A stretch of 64,000 bases of DNA from CAVPOO01 sp963707015 (GCA_963707015.1 CAVPOO010000017.1:100245-164244), one strand, 5' to 3'; positions 24,714 to 34,449 are shown, counted from the stretch's first letter. Translations and numbers: made by a program. The notes: generated from the letters alone by a model not told the origin.

Positions 24714-27700
24714 CTAAACCGTTACCTGAGGAGCCGCTGCAATTTCCTCACTCACGGGAATTTCGATCGATTGGCCGCAGGCGGTAAACAGCAACCATGC
24801 ATGGACCTCCCGCTCGGGCCACAGCTGCGCGGCGCCGCGTGCATAAAGGCGCATCTGGGCAGCGTACTGGTCGCCGACTTCGCTGAGCGAATCCGCTGCA
24901 ATCTGATGTGTTTTATAGTCGATGATATCGACGCGCTCGCCGCGTATCACCACCCGGTCGATGATCCCGTAGACCAGTGCGCCCTGTGCCGAATAGGCGA
25001 CAGGTACTTCATTATAGGCCCGATCATAGCCGTCTGCATCGAACCAGTGATGGAAGCGTTTCTCGGTCAGGGTCTGGCGTGCCTCGGCCAGATAGCCCAT
25101 GAGTTCCGGGTCCTCGGTTTCGCGCTGGTGCTCGCGTGCGACCTTGCGCAGGGCCTGTCCCTCGTCGAATGCCGGCACACCCGAGAGGAGTTCGAGGAAT
25201 CGGTGGATGGCGGTGCCGCGGCGACGGCTGTCGATATCGGTGGTCGCAGTCGACAAAAACGTCTCGGCTTCCCGGCTGGGCGCAATCTCGCGTTCCGGCA
25301 TGTGCACAGACAGCGGCCGTGACAGCCGTGCATCGATCGCAGGCGCCGCGGCTTGTTGGTCAATCACATCAGCAAGTACCGGCGGTTCACCATGCTCCAG
25401 TTGCCACGCCTGGCCGTTCTCAAGCGGCTCGGCAGCCTCGATCTGGGAGGCAATCAGAGCGTACCAGCCCAGGTCTGAGCCGCGCGCTGGCGCCGCAGCC
25501 GAGATGGTCAAAAACTGCCGGGCCCGTGTCAGCGCCACGTATAACAGATTGGCTTCCTCGCAGGCATCGGCGGTCTCCTCGGTCTGAATGCGGGTCGCAC
25601 TGAACGTGTCGAGTTCGTCTTTCCTGCCGGCGAGCAGGAAACAGCTGGGGCGGTCCTGACTCGCAGGCCATTCGACCAGTGCCTCCCAGGCGCGATCGGA
25701 ACGCCCGCTTGTTGCGCTGTCCACGAGTACGACGAACGGTGCTTCCAGACCTTTGGCCCCGTGAACGGTCATGATCCGTACCCGCTCACTCCCGCAGCTG
25801 TCCGGCGGGGCATCGTCGGGGGCATCGGCTGCGTAGGCCCGCAGTTCCTGTAGACGGTTGATAAAGTGAGGCAGGCTGGGATAGCGACCGCTGTCCACCT
25901 CCAGTGCCAGTTCCAGAAAGCGCGTCAGGTTCGCGCGCACCCGTGCCCGCAGGGGGATCGGAAATGCCCGGGCAAAGCGGTTGATCACATCGCCTTCGTG
26001 GTAGATGCGGTCGAGAAGATCATGCACCGGCAGGCGCCCGACCTGTTTCTGCCAGCGTGCCAGGCAGCTTGCGGCAACGCTCAAGGGATGGGCCGCCGGC
26101 AGCGTGTCCGCCAACCTCTGCAGACGTTCAATCCAGAGCCCCTGGCCCGGCTGCGCCAACGAGAGCAGATCCTCGTCGTTGACATGGAACAGGGGTGAGC
26201 GCAGTACCTGGGCGAGGGCCAGGTTGTGGTAGGGTGCAATGAGCACATTGAGCAGGGCCTCGAGGTCGCGCACCTCGAGGCTCTCCAGCAGTGTCCCGCG
26301 TCCCCCCCCGATATAGGGAATTCCGCGATCCCGCAGCGCCTGTTCATAGGCCGGCAGGTGGGTGCGACTGCGCATCAGGATCAGGACATCGCTGTAGCGC
26401 ATGGGTCGGGCCGCGCCTGTTTCTCCTACCGGTGCCCGCCCGTCGATCTGGTCGCGGATGCGTTGAGCGATCTCCAGTCCTTCCTGATAGTGGCGCAGAT
26501 CCTCGGCGATCCGGCGCGGCATGCGCAGCGGATCTCGCAATCCGATGCCGCCGACACCGGCATCATCGCCGTCGTCGTCGCTGGCTGTGGCCCGGATGAT
26601 TGGAAGCACCTCCACTCTGCCCCACAGATCGTTGAGGTGTGTGCTATGGGCGCGGAAATCGCGCAGTTGTTCATGCAGCACACCCGTGCCGAAGACGCAA
26701 TTGACGAACTGGATGATCGCCGGCGATGATCGCCACGATGACTCCAGCGTGTGCTGTCCGGCGTGCAGAGACTGTTCCAGCCACTCACTGGCTGCATCCA
26801 GCAGGCGGGCATCAGCGCGCCGGAAACGGTAGATGGATTGTTTCGCGTCACCCACCAGAAAGACACTGCGCCGGCGGGTGTCGTTGCCGGCGGCGAGCTC
26901 CTTGAGCAGCGGCAGCAACAGTCGCCATTGGGTCGGGTTGGTATCCTGAAATTCATCGATCAGAAGATGGTCGATACGCGCGTCGAGTTTGTACTGCACC
27001 CATTGCGCGTTGTCGCCGCTGTTCAGCAGACGGTAGGCGTGCCACTCCAGATCGTTGAAATCCAGTAGGCGCTGTTCGCGCTTGAGCTGCTGGAAATGCT
27101 CGAGCAGGCGCTGACCGACGCGATACCAGGCGGTGGTCCGACGCCAGGTTGCCAGACGCGCCAGTCTGTCGCAGCAGTCCAGCACATCCTGACTCAACTC
27201 GATGTGCAGCCTGGCCATACGTTCCGCATTCTGATCGCCCAGGCTCTTGCGGACCGCCTTGTTGGCATCGGACTTCCGTGGCGTGTTTGCCTGGGTAAGA
27301 AAGGCCCGTCGGATATCGGCAAAGCGTTCGGTCGGGGCAGGATCCGTCAGCAGACCCCGTTCGATGTCCGCCTTGCGTTGGTTGTTGGTACTGGTTTCAT
27401 GCCGGCCAATCAGGTCGGCAAACTCGCGCAGCAGCCCACAGCGGCGGTCCGAGAAGAAATCCGCGATCGGATCGCCGGCCGGATCGATGCCGAGATCCTG
27501 TTTCAGCTGTTCTGCCGCCCAGCTCGCCGGTTCCTGCCGGCCCTGACAAAGTGCCCACCAGTCAATGCGGTGATCGAGGAAACTCTTCAGCGCCTTGCGG
27601 GTACTGTCGAGGCTGCCACAAAGCGCGAACAACTCGTCCACGTCCCTGGCCAGCCGGCTTTGCGGTGTGTGGGTCGTCTCGGCAAAGAGTGCATCCCAGG

Positions 27701-28160
27701 CAGCCTGCCGAACGCTGGCGTCGGCCTCGAGAAGTTCGAAACCGGGCGGCACGTTCGCCTCGAGCGGGAAGCGCTGCAGCACCTCCTGACAGAAGGCATG
27801 GAAGGTAGTGGCGCGCAACGGTCGCGGATTCAGCAGGAAGGCCTCGTAGAGGGATCGCGCACGCTGGAACACGGCGTCATCGGACTCCACGCCCATCTCC
27901 GCGAGCAGGCCCTGCAGGCGGGCGTCGTCGGCGCGGGCGAGCGCCTTCAGGCGCGCCCCAAGCCGCTCCATCATCTCGGCGGCCGCCTTGCGGGTAAAAG
28001 TAACCGCGAGGATGCTGGCAGACGGCGTACCTGACAGGAGCAGGCGGATGATGCGAGTCACCAGCTGCCAGGTCTTGCCGGTGCCGGCGGAGGCATGCAC
28101 GCAGGCACTGTGTGCCGGGTCTGTTGGTGAAGATTCGCTGGGCATGGCGGCGCACAGCAT
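24714..28160 (-). CDS. AddA/RecB-like UvrD-family helicase-nuclease
   Basis: A protein of about 1148 residues with an SF1 UvrD-type helicase core: Walker A ASAGTGKT (about 24-31), LAVTFTRKAAAEMMERL, LLIDEFQDTNPTQW, GDAKQSIYRFRRAD and MTVHGAKGLEAPFVVLV. It ends in a PD-(D/E)XK nuclease domain with VDIIDYKTH. Together with the next upstream gene on this strand it forms an AddAB-type double-strand-break resection machine, the functional counterpart of RecBCD. The start is uncertain; an internal ATG at 28145 would shorten it by five residues. The first gene of the pair ends 477 bases upstream, an unusually wide gap for such an operon, and a separate plus-strand transcript probably lies there. Confidence 0.92.
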   Translation of the reverse strand: MLCAAMPSESSPTDPAHSACVHASAGTGKTWQLVTRIIRLLLSGTPSASILAVTFTRKAAAEMMERLGARLKALARADDARLQGLLAEMGVESDDAVFQRARSLYEAFLLNPRPLRATTFHAFCQEVLQRFPLEANVPPGFELLEADASVRQAAWDALFAETTHTPQSRLARDVDELFALCGSLDSTRKALKSFLDHRIDWWALCQGRQEPASWAAEQLKQDLGIDPAGDPIADFFSDRRCGLLREFADLIGRHETSTNNQRKADIERGLLTDPAPTERFADIRRAFLTQANTPRKSDANKAVRKSLGDQNAERMARLHIELSQDVLDCCDRLARLATWRRTTAWYRVGQRLLEHFQQLKREQRLLDFNDLEWHAYRLLNSGDNAQWVQYKLDARIDHLLIDEFQDTNPTQWRLLLPLLKELAAGNDTRRRSVFLVGDAKQSIYRFRRADARLLDAASEWLEQSLHAGQHTLESSWRSSPAIIQFVNCVFGTGVLHEQLRDFRAHSTHLNDLWGRVEVLPIIRATASDDDGDDAGVGGIGLRDPLRMPRRIAEDLRHYQEGLEIAQRIRDQIDGRAPVGETGAARPMRYSDVLILMRSRTHLPAYEQALRDRGIPYIGGGRGTLLESLEVRDLEALLNVLIAPYHNLALAQVLRSPLFHVNDEDLLSLAQPGQGLWIERLQRLADTLPAAHPLSVAASCLARWQKQVGRLPVHDLLDRIYHEGDVINRFARAFPIPLRARVRANLTRFLELALEVDSGRYPSLPHFINRLQELRAYAADAPDDAPPDSCGSERVRIMTVHGAKGLEAPFVVLVDSATSGRSDRAWEALVEWPASQDRPSCFLLAGRKDELDTFSATRIQTEETADACEEANLLYVALTRARQFLTISAAAPARGSDLGWYALIASQIEAAEPLENGQAWQLEHGEPPVLADVIDQQAAAPAIDARLSRPLSVHMPEREIAPSREAETFLSTATTDIDSRRRGTAIHRFLELLSGVPAFDEGQALRKVAREHQRETEDPELMGYLAEARQTLTEKRFHHWFDADGYDRAYNEVPVAYSAQGALVYGIIDRVVIRGERVDIIDYKTHQIAADSLSEVGDQYAAQMRLYARGAAQLWPEREVHAWLLFTACGQSIEIPVSEEIAAAPQVTV

Positions 28161-28454
28161 ACTTTGCGGGGTGGCCGGTGGTAAACCGGCCCCGGGTCAG
28201 CCCCTGTGGGTCGCAGTTTCCCTGCAAGCTTTATCCCAAAAAAATGCTGGCGGGCGGGCCCGGATCGGGGTGCGGTTTGCACCGGCGAGGGGCCCCGGGC
28301 TGCTAAGGCAATGACCGGTCAGTCTTATTTTTCCGGCACCCGTTTTGACCCGGATCGATGATCAGAAATGACGGGTTCTTGACGCAAAATCAGACCTTGT
28401 CGGCAGCCCCAAGAAAGTGAACAATGCGGGGCAGGCTCGCTGCTGCCTTCAGCA
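28161..28454. other. Noncoding gap upstream of the addA-like gene
   Basis: No gene is supported here. It should contain the leader of the addA-like gene on the minus strand and any promoter of the candidate sRNA on the plus strand. ACCCGT near 28338 and ACGGGT near 28371 form a spaced inverted repeat of unknown meaning. Confidence 0.35.
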
Positions 28455-28588
28455 TTTTTAACGGGATGCGGACACTGGAGGGGGGCAGGAAAGAGTCCAA
28501 TGGAGGGCAACCTCAAAGGGAATTGAAGCGAGCCGGAAATGCTTGCGAAGGGACCCGGGGCGACTCACTGAAGTCGCCCCTTTTTTTT
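28455..28588 (+). ncRNA. Candidate GGA-rich sRNA (CsrB/RsmY-like)
   Basis: A plus-strand segment between two minus-strand genes. It ends in a clear rho-independent terminator, yet no plus-strand gene lies upstream. About 110 bases (28461-28556) contain eight GGA triplets, several in predicted hairpin loops: one inside a CGAGC/GCTTG stem at about 28529-28545, and a GGAGG-GCAA-CCTC hairpin at about 28510-28522. Repeated GGA in loops is the signature of RNAs that titrate CsrA/RsmA, and csrA is present at 53.4 kb. The 5' end is not defined; a TTGACG at 28379-28384 has no matching -10. No similarity to SRP RNA, 6S RNA, tmRNA or RNase P was recognised. Confidence 0.45.
28557..28588 (+). terminator. 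Strong rho-independent terminator
   Basis: Nine-base-pair GC-rich stem GGGGCGACT/AGTCGCCCC (28557-28565 and 28572-28580), six-base loop, then eight T (28581-28588). It reads on the plus strand only, opposite to both flanking genes. Confidence 0.85.
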
Positions 28589-28636
28589 GGCCGTGTGCCT
28601 GCCACTTGCCCGCCTCGCGCATTACCCTGGCGCCGT

Positions 28637-31555
28637 TCATGTCGGCACCGTATCGCCAGCGTCCGACCACGCCTGCTTTCGGCAAATGCCATCCATCGCG
28701 CAGTAACGGCAGGTTCTGTCGTCACCCCAGGCCGGTAAGGGCACACCCGCGTCGATATCGGCAACGATCTGCTCCAGCCGTCGCCGATTCTGTTGGCTCA
28801 GCAGCGCGAGCGATTCACCCTCCAGCAGCGCGCCGCTCTTGACGGGTTTGCTGTCGAGCAGCAGATACTCGACGCGAACCGCCCCGCCGTTTGTGAGTGC
28901 TGCATACAGGGCGAGTTGTACGTCCTCACCCGTCGCAACGGCATCCTGACTGGCAGCGCTACCGGTCTTGTAGTCAACGATTGCCAGCGCCTCCTGGTGC
29001 CGGTCTATCCGATCGAGCCGTCCCCTGACTTCCAGTCCCGCATTGATTTCCTGCTGCGCTGAGCGTTCCACCGCCGCAACCTGCCAGTGCGACTCACGCC
29101 GGATGTCCCAGTCGACGTAGCCGGGGATCTGTGCCAGCCAGCGTTTCAGCCAGCCCCGGTGCTCGAAGTTGTCCTCCAGATCACGTGCAAAGACCGCCTG
29201 TGAGATAGCCTCGAGCAGCTTGACCGCCATGTCGCGGTTACTCTGTGCGACACGTTCCCGGAACGGCCCCGGCAGACCCGGCACATCGGCGTGGAAGGCC
29301 TGCAAACACCGGTGTACACGCTGGCCATAATCGGATTTCTGCAGCGCCTCGCGCACCGGTTCGGGTGCCTGCAGGTTGAGGCAGTAGGCCGCGTAGAACT
29401 GGTACGGGCAATCGACAAGCTGCTGATAGGCGCTTGCACTGAGAACCCTGGGTCGCAGCCCGGGAGACAGCCGCGGGCGCGGAGCAAGCTTTTCAGACGG
29501 CGGGAGCAGCGGAAAATTGCTCGCCACCTGTGAACCGGGCTGACCGAGAATCTCGCCAAGCTCGGTGGCATCCAGGTCAGCCTGGTAGGCAAATTCGTGA
29601 AAACTGGTCAGCCGTTCAATCCAGGGACTGGGCAGGTTGGGCTCGCCCAGATCTTCTTTTCGCCAGGTGAGGAGAACCGCCGGTGCCGCTTCCAGCAAGC
29701 GCCGAAAGTCGTGCAGGCGGCTGGTCAGCTGTTCGTCTCGCCCCGGCAACCCCAGTTCATGGCGCACGCCGTCGTTGAAGTAGGGGCTTGACGGCGGCGG
29801 GCCGGGAAGCCGGGCCTGATCACAGCCGGCAATGACCAGTCCGTCAAAGCGGTGCGCGCGGCTCTGCGACAGGGTCAGCAGTTGCACCGGCGCCGAACGC
29901 CGGACCGGTCGGAAGGTGTGCCTTTCCAGCGCGCGTCCCAGCCAGGCGCGGAACTCGAGCCAGTTAAGCGGTAAGGGACAATGGCGTGCCGCCGCATCGA
30001 GGTCTTCCCAGATCTGCAGGATGCGCTGTCCTGCGGGGTCTGCCCCGAATGCCGCCCACATCCCCAGTGATTCCATGCTCTGGCGCAGGCGCGCGAGACA
30101 GAGGCGGGCGGCATGGCTGTGGGCACGCAGCTCGTGGAGCGGCGCGGCCGACTTGTCGAGCCGATCCAGCAGCTCATGAAGCCGCCGCGGGGTTTCCTCG
30201 GAAGGCCAGGGAAGCCGTCGGTGACGGTAGTCGATATGGCGGCGAAACCGGTCAAGGCCGCGGGCAATCTGCTCATGGAAGACGATGTCCTGTTCCAGGC
30301 GATAGACGCTGGACAGGCGTGACTCAGCCGGATCATCGGGAAAGACAAAGGCTGACTTGAGCAGGTCCAGGAGAGGCTGGTAAGCGAAGTCTTCTTCCAC
30401 GGTCTCCAGCCAGCGTTCCAGCGCCGCCGCGGCGCTGGTGGTCGACAGCGCCCAGCCCCCGTTATCCTGGAGTTCGATGCCGGCACGTTCGAGAAGCGCA
30501 CGGATCCGGCGTGCCAGCCGCCGATCCTCGGTCACAATGCCCAGGCGCCGGCTGCCGTCGGCAAGCAGCCAGCGGCGTATCTGCAGTTCGACCGCCTGGG
30601 CTTCGCGTTCGGCATTCCCGGCCGCGAAAACCTGCAGGCGGCCGCTGAGCGGACTGTCTGGCCAGACCCGTGCAAGGGACCGGGCACGGGTTGCCAGATC
30701 GGCCGCGGCGGATCCGGCGAAAACAGCGTCGAGGCACTGGCCGGCCGCGCCGTCCTCGTCCGGCGAGACCCAGGGTTCCGGGCAGATCTCCAGTGCCCGC
30801 CTCAGCGTTGCTTCGGGCCGAATACCCGCGCCGCCGGGCCGGCCGTGGGTGATCCACTCGATTCGCCCTCGCGAGACCATTTCCTCGAACCAGCGCCCTT
30901 CGCTTGCGGCGAGGTCGTGGTGTCCGACGAGGTAGATGAATCCTGCCGCGCGCGTCTGAGCGGCGATGTCTTCCAGATGGGCAACGTAGGCGAGTGCCGG
31001 ATCCAGCATGCGTTCGGCAGCCAGCTGATCGTGCCAGGCGCGCCACAGAGTGTGAATCATCCGGGCTTCACGCGTCAGCCCGCTGAGTGACGTACCGCTC
31101 ATGCCGTACGCGCGCCGCAGGCGGTCAGTAAAGGCCTCGGCTGAGCCGGGAATCACGAGCTTGTTGAGCGTCAGTTCATCGAACAGGGTCAGCAGACTTT
31201 CGCTGATGCGCCAGGGGTCTTCATCTCCGAACAGATGGGTGTGGTCCCGGATCGATTCGACGAACAGGAGTTCGCGTGCGGGCGGGCTCAGTGTCGGGTC
31301 CTTGTCAGGACAGCAGCGGGTGATCCAGGTTCGCAGGGGAACGATCTGCGGGCCCAGCAGGGCCGCGCGCTGTCCCGCCTGCTCCAGGAGCGCTCGCCGC
31401 AGTGTCGGTGCGATATCCGGATCCGGTACCAGGATCACGGCTTGTGTGAGATCGGGCAGGCGCTCCTGGCAGTGTTCAAGAACGCGTCGGGCGGTGACCT
31501 CCAGGAGATCGGTGCCGTAGGGGTAAAGGCGGAGTGCTGTATTCCCGGTCGTCAC
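28637..31555 (-). CDS. AddB-like PD-(D/E)XK nuclease family repair protein
   Basis: A protein of about 972 residues, the partner of the AddA-like helicase downstream. The N-terminal two thirds look like a degenerate helicase fold. The C-terminal region is a PD-(D/E)XK nuclease with LAIVDYKTG. The cysteine in LVDCPYQFYAAYC together with the terminal CRYCAMDGIC matches the split 4Fe-4S cluster of AddB-type nucleases (one cysteine before the nuclease motifs, three after). It carries out end resection at double-strand breaks with AddA. The gene order addB then addA on the same strand is typical, but the 477-base gap between them is not. Confidence 0.88.
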   Translation of the reverse strand: MTTGNTALRLYPYGTDLLEVTARRVLEHCQERLPDLTQAVILVPDPDIAPTLRRALLEQAGQRAALLGPQIVPLRTWITRCCPDKDPTLSPPARELLFVESIRDHTHLFGDEDPWRISESLLTLFDELTLNKLVIPGSAEAFTDRLRRAYGMSGTSLSGLTREARMIHTLWRAWHDQLAAERMLDPALAYVAHLEDIAAQTRAAGFIYLVGHHDLAASEGRWFEEMVSRGRIEWITHGRPGGAGIRPEATLRRALEICPEPWVSPDEDGAAGQCLDAVFAGSAAADLATRARSLARVWPDSPLSGRLQVFAAGNAEREAQAVELQIRRWLLADGSRRLGIVTEDRRLARRIRALLERAGIELQDNGGWALSTTSAAAALERWLETVEEDFAYQPLLDLLKSAFVFPDDPAESRLSSVYRLEQDIVFHEQIARGLDRFRRHIDYRHRRLPWPSEETPRRLHELLDRLDKSAAPLHELRAHSHAARLCLARLRQSMESLGMWAAFGADPAGQRILQIWEDLDAAARHCPLPLNWLEFRAWLGRALERHTFRPVRRSAPVQLLTLSQSRAHRFDGLVIAGCDQARLPGPPPSSPYFNDGVRHELGLPGRDEQLTSRLHDFRRLLEAAPAVLLTWRKEDLGEPNLPSPWIERLTSFHEFAYQADLDATELGEILGQPGSQVASNFPLLPPSEKLAPRPRLSPGLRPRVLSASAYQQLVDCPYQFYAAYCLNLQAPEPVREALQKSDYGQRVHRCLQAFHADVPGLPGPFRERVAQSNRDMAVKLLEAISQAVFARDLEDNFEHRGWLKRWLAQIPGYVDWDIRRESHWQVAAVERSAQQEINAGLEVRGRLDRIDRHQEALAIVDYKTGSAASQDAVATGEDVQLALYAALTNGGAVRVEYLLLDSKPVKSGALLEGESLALLSQQNRRRLEQIVADIDAGVPLPAWGDDRTCRYCAMDGICRKQAWSDAGDTVPT

Positions 31556-31586
31556 ACCCGTTGCTTATCGGCACTGCCCGTACGGG

Positions 31587-31910
31587 TTAGCGTTCCAGCA
31601 GGGCCAGTTTGTCCGGCTTGCCGTTCCAGTCATCCGCATCGGGAGGGGCGTCCTTCTTCTGTGTAATGACCGGCCACGCCTGGGCAAGCTCGGCATTCAG
31701 CGCCAGGAAGTGCTCCTGACCGGCCGGAATGTCGTCTTCCGGCAGAATGGCCTCGGCCGGGCATTCCGGCTCGCACAGGGTGCAATCGATACACTCGTCC
31801 GGATCAATGACCAGAAAGTTCGGGCCTTCGTGGAAACAGTCTACCGGACAGACCTCGACGCAGTCCGTGTACTTGCATTTGATGCAGTTTTCGATGACTA
31901 CATACGTCAT
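31587..31910 (-). CDS. fdxA: Seven-iron ferredoxin FdxA
   Basis: A 107-residue ferredoxin with one 3Fe-4S and one 4Fe-4S centre. The cysteine pattern CIKCKYTDCVEVCPVDCF near the N terminus and CIDCTLCEPECPAEA further on is the FdxA signature. A C-terminal extension of about 45 residues follows the cluster fold, as in this subfamily. It is a soluble cytoplasmic electron carrier whose partners are generally undefined. The ribosome site GGGGGTGAG precedes the ATG. FdxA often sits beside mutS in gammaproteobacteria; here it is about 12 kb from mutS, beside the iron-uptake genes. Confidence 0.96.
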   Translation of the reverse strand: MTYVVIENCIKCKYTDCVEVCPVDCFHEGPNFLVIDPDECIDCTLCEPECPAEAILPEDDIPAGQEHFLALNAELAQAWPVITQKKDAPPDADDWNGKPDKLALLER

Positions 31911-32091
31911 GACTCACCCCCGTAACGCCTGACAGCGGTTTGCATCTGCGCGGCACGGCGAGCTGATACGATGCAATACCGGGGCTAATGATATGGCTTT
32001 GGTGGCGATTTGGCGAGTCGGGCTTTGCGGTTGCAGATGGCAGGTATCCCCCGGGGTTCCCCGCAGTGCATGCCGGGTTGAGAGACGCGGG

Positions 32092-33879
32092 TCAGTAACC
32101 CAGCCAGCGCGCGGTCTGATAGACGCCGAAACTGACCGACCAGGCAAGACCCAGAGACCAGGCAACACTGACACTCACAAATCCCCAGCTGCGCGACTCG
32201 CTGCGCTGTGTGGCAAGTGTCGACAGACACGGGGTGTACAGCAGCACAAACAGCATGAAGCTGATCGCCTGGAGACTGTCCATCTGGGTCGCCAGGTAGC
32301 CGTTCAGAGCATCCCCGTTGAGGCCGGTCATGGCGACAATCGCGCCAATCACGATTTCCTTGGCGACGAAGCCGAACATCAATATCACCGCCATGTCGGC
32401 ACTGATGCCGATCGGGTCGAGAATCGGGCTCAGCCAGGATCCAAGCATGTTCGCAAAAGTGCCTTCCCCGCCGATCGTGCCGCCTGCGGGGTAATGCGTC
32501 AGCAGCCAGACCATCACCACCCCCGTGACGATGAAGGTGCTGGCGCGCTTGAGAAAATGTGACACCTCGTGCCAGCCGCGGAGCAGCACCTGGCGCAGTA
32601 CCGGCAGCCGGTAGGGGGGCAGCTCCAGCACGAACGGCTCGTCGCTCTTCAGGTGTTGCCCGAAGAGCAGGGCAGTCAGAAAGGCGGCCGCGAAGCTCAC
32701 GAGGTAAAGACCGAACAGGACAAGCGGGGCCTGACTGGCCGCGAACAGCGCGGTGGTGATGAAGACGAACACCTGGAGCCGGGCGGAACACAGGGAGAAG
32801 GGTATAACCAGCATGCTCAGCAAGCGCATGCTGCGGCTGCGCATCACGCGTGTGCCCATCAGGGCGGGTACGTTGCACCCGAAGCCCATCAACAGCATGA
32901 CGAAGCCACGTCCGTCGAGACCCAGCCGCGCCATCAGCGCGTCAGTCAGATAGGCGGCCCGTGCCAGATAGCCGCTGTCTTCGACCAGGGCCATGAAGAA
33001 GAAGAACAGGATGATCACGGGTACAAAGGACGCCACCGTCCCGATGCCATCGTAGAGCCCATCGATCAAAAAGCCGTAGAGCCCGGCCGGCAAGACCTTG
33101 GCCAGCGGTGCCAGCGCCATGTCCCTGAAGCCTTCGAGTAGCCAGGCGACGCTATCCTGCAACGGTGCCCCAAGGGTATACACGGCCTGAAAAACCAACA
33201 GCATGGCCAGAAAGAACAGTGGCAGGCCAACGACCGGGTGCAGCAGAATCCGGTCAATGCGCTCCGTGGTTTCGCGTACGAGGCGCGTCGGTGCCGAGAC
33301 ACTTTGCTGAACCAGACGTTCGGCGTACTCGACGAGCTGGTCATCCGCGTGCAGTTCCTTGCGAAGCAAATCGAGCGATACGGGCCGTGCCTGCTCGAGC
33401 GCTGTGCTGAGGGTCTCGCGGGCCTCGTTAAACCCCGTGCCGTGGCGGGCACTGAACAGCGCGACCGGGCATTTGAGACCTGCGGACAGTGCCTGGGTAT
33501 CGATCCGCACGCCAAGCTGATCGGCCTCGTCGGCCATGTTGATGAGGACCACCGTCTTCACGCCGAGCTGGGACAACTGCAGCGCCATCGGGAGCTGGTG
33601 ATCGAGTTGCGTGGCATTCAGGATGACACCATAGACCTCGACCGGGTTGTTTTCGAGAAAGCTGCGGACGATCTGCTCGTCATCGGAAAAGCCGTGCAGA
33701 TCGTAGATCCCCGGCAGATCGACCACCTCGATCACGTTGCCGCCCAGCACGACCCGCGCACTCAACAGGTCGACGGTAACGCCTGGCCAGTTGCCAACGC
33801 GGGAAGAGGAGCCGGTCAGGCGATTGAAAAACGTCGATTTGCCCGTGTTGGGCATACCGACGATGGCGAGACGTTTCAC
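32092..33879 (-). CDS. feoB: Ferrous iron transporter FeoB
   Basis: A 595-residue ferrous-iron importer. It has an N-terminal G domain with GMPNTGKST (G1), DLPGIYDL (G3) and a G4 motif reading NMAD instead of NKxD, a helical spacer, then a membrane domain with about eight segments including two gate motifs. It is shorter than the 770-residue E. coli protein, mainly because of shorter spacer and C-terminal regions, and is close to the compact FeoB forms. Its start overlaps the feoA stop (ATGA), and no feoC gene follows. Control by Fur is likely from the box upstream of feoA. Confidence 0.95.
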   Translation of the reverse strand: MKRLAIVGMPNTGKSTFFNRLTGSSSRVGNWPGVTVDLLSARVVLGGNVIEVVDLPGIYDLHGFSDDEQIVRSFLENNPVEVYGVILNATQLDHQLPMALQLSQLGVKTVVLINMADEADQLGVRIDTQALSAGLKCPVALFSARHGTGFNEARETLSTALEQARPVSLDLLRKELHADDQLVEYAERLVQQSVSAPTRLVRETTERIDRILLHPVVGLPLFFLAMLLVFQAVYTLGAPLQDSVAWLLEGFRDMALAPLAKVLPAGLYGFLIDGLYDGIGTVASFVPVIILFFFFMALVEDSGYLARAAYLTDALMARLGLDGRGFVMLLMGFGCNVPALMGTRVMRSRSMRLLSMLVIPFSLCSARLQVFVFITTALFAASQAPLVLFGLYLVSFAAAFLTALLFGQHLKSDEPFVLELPPYRLPVLRQVLLRGWHEVSHFLKRASTFIVTGVVMVWLLTHYPAGGTIGGEGTFANMLGSWLSPILDPIGISADMAVILMFGFVAKEIVIGAIVAMTGLNGDALNGYLATQMDSLQAISFMLFVLLYTPCLSTLATQRSESRSWGFVSVSVAWSLGLAWSVSFGVYQTARWLGY

Positions 33880-34118
33880 CGTGCAGGCGAGAGCGAGATA
33901 AAGACACGTGCCGCGTCGCGGCGGCGCATGATCAGGTTAACACTGCCAATACGGACCTGCATGGGCCCAAGACGCGAGCGCCGCACCACCTCGGCTTCGC
34001 GTCCCGTACGCAGACCCATGGCCTGCAGTCGGTGGCGAATACCGTCCGGTGCGTGGATGCCAGTGATGGTTGCCCGTTGACCCTTGAGCAGACTGGACAG
34101 GTTCGGACCCTTGTTCAT
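33876..34118 (-). CDS. feoA: Ferrous iron transport protein FeoA
   Basis: An 80-residue SH3-like cytoplasmic protein needed for FeoB function. The motif MGLRTGREAEVVRRS and the C-terminal RIGSVNLIMRRRDA fit FeoA. I chose the ATG at 34118. The frame is open to a TTG at 34166, but that would place the start at the edge of the Fur-type operator and give an atypical N terminus. It is the first gene of the feoAB operon. Confidence 0.93.
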   Translation of the reverse strand: MNKGPNLSSLLKGQRATITGIHAPDGIRHRLQAMGLRTGREAEVVRRSRLGPMQVRIGSVNLIMRRRDAARVFISLSPAR

Positions 34119-34150
34119 GCGGCGTTTCCAGGTAGGATTCGTATTACAAG

Positions 34151-34165
34151 TGAGAATTGTTCTCA
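34151..34165. promoter_or_regulatory. Fur-type operator upstream of feoAB
   Basis: TGAGAATTGTTCTCA is a perfect 15-base inverted repeat (six-base arms, TTG centre) about 33 bases before the feoA ATG. It has the TGAGAAT...ATTCTCA flavour of gammaproteobacterial Fur boxes. Repression by iron-loaded Fur is the expected reading. Confidence 0.75.
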
Positions 34166-34449
34166 ATACTACTCGCGATAAGGGAAGGCGTCAAGAAGCC
34201 GGATGCTGGTGAGGCATCGGCCGACCGGCTATATCCTACAGACGTCCAGCTACGCGCGGATGATCCAGGTCAAATCTGCGTGAATCAGGCGCCTGTTAGG
34301 GGCGTGCCTCGCGCAGAGCTGGCGCGATAAAGGTGCCGTGTTGGAGAAATATTTTTGCAGCCCTCGCTTCAACAAAAAACCCAACTATCGTGTAAAGTGT
34401 CGCTAATCCGCAGTTTCTCGCGAATCGAGGGGTGGTTGGGGTTGTCACC

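Noticed and set aside
27096..28034. A 312-codon plus-strand frame opposite the AddA-like gene.
   Set aside because: Shadow frame in GC-rich DNA; the minus-strand helicase motifs are unambiguous.
28441..28588. RNase P, SRP or 6S RNA as identity of the GGA-rich segment.
   Set aside because: Conserved core sequences of those RNAs are absent and the segment is too short for RNase P.
31985..32878. A 297-codon minus-strand frame within feoB.
   Set aside because: It is an out-of-phase shadow of feoB, Arg/Pro-rich, with no family features.
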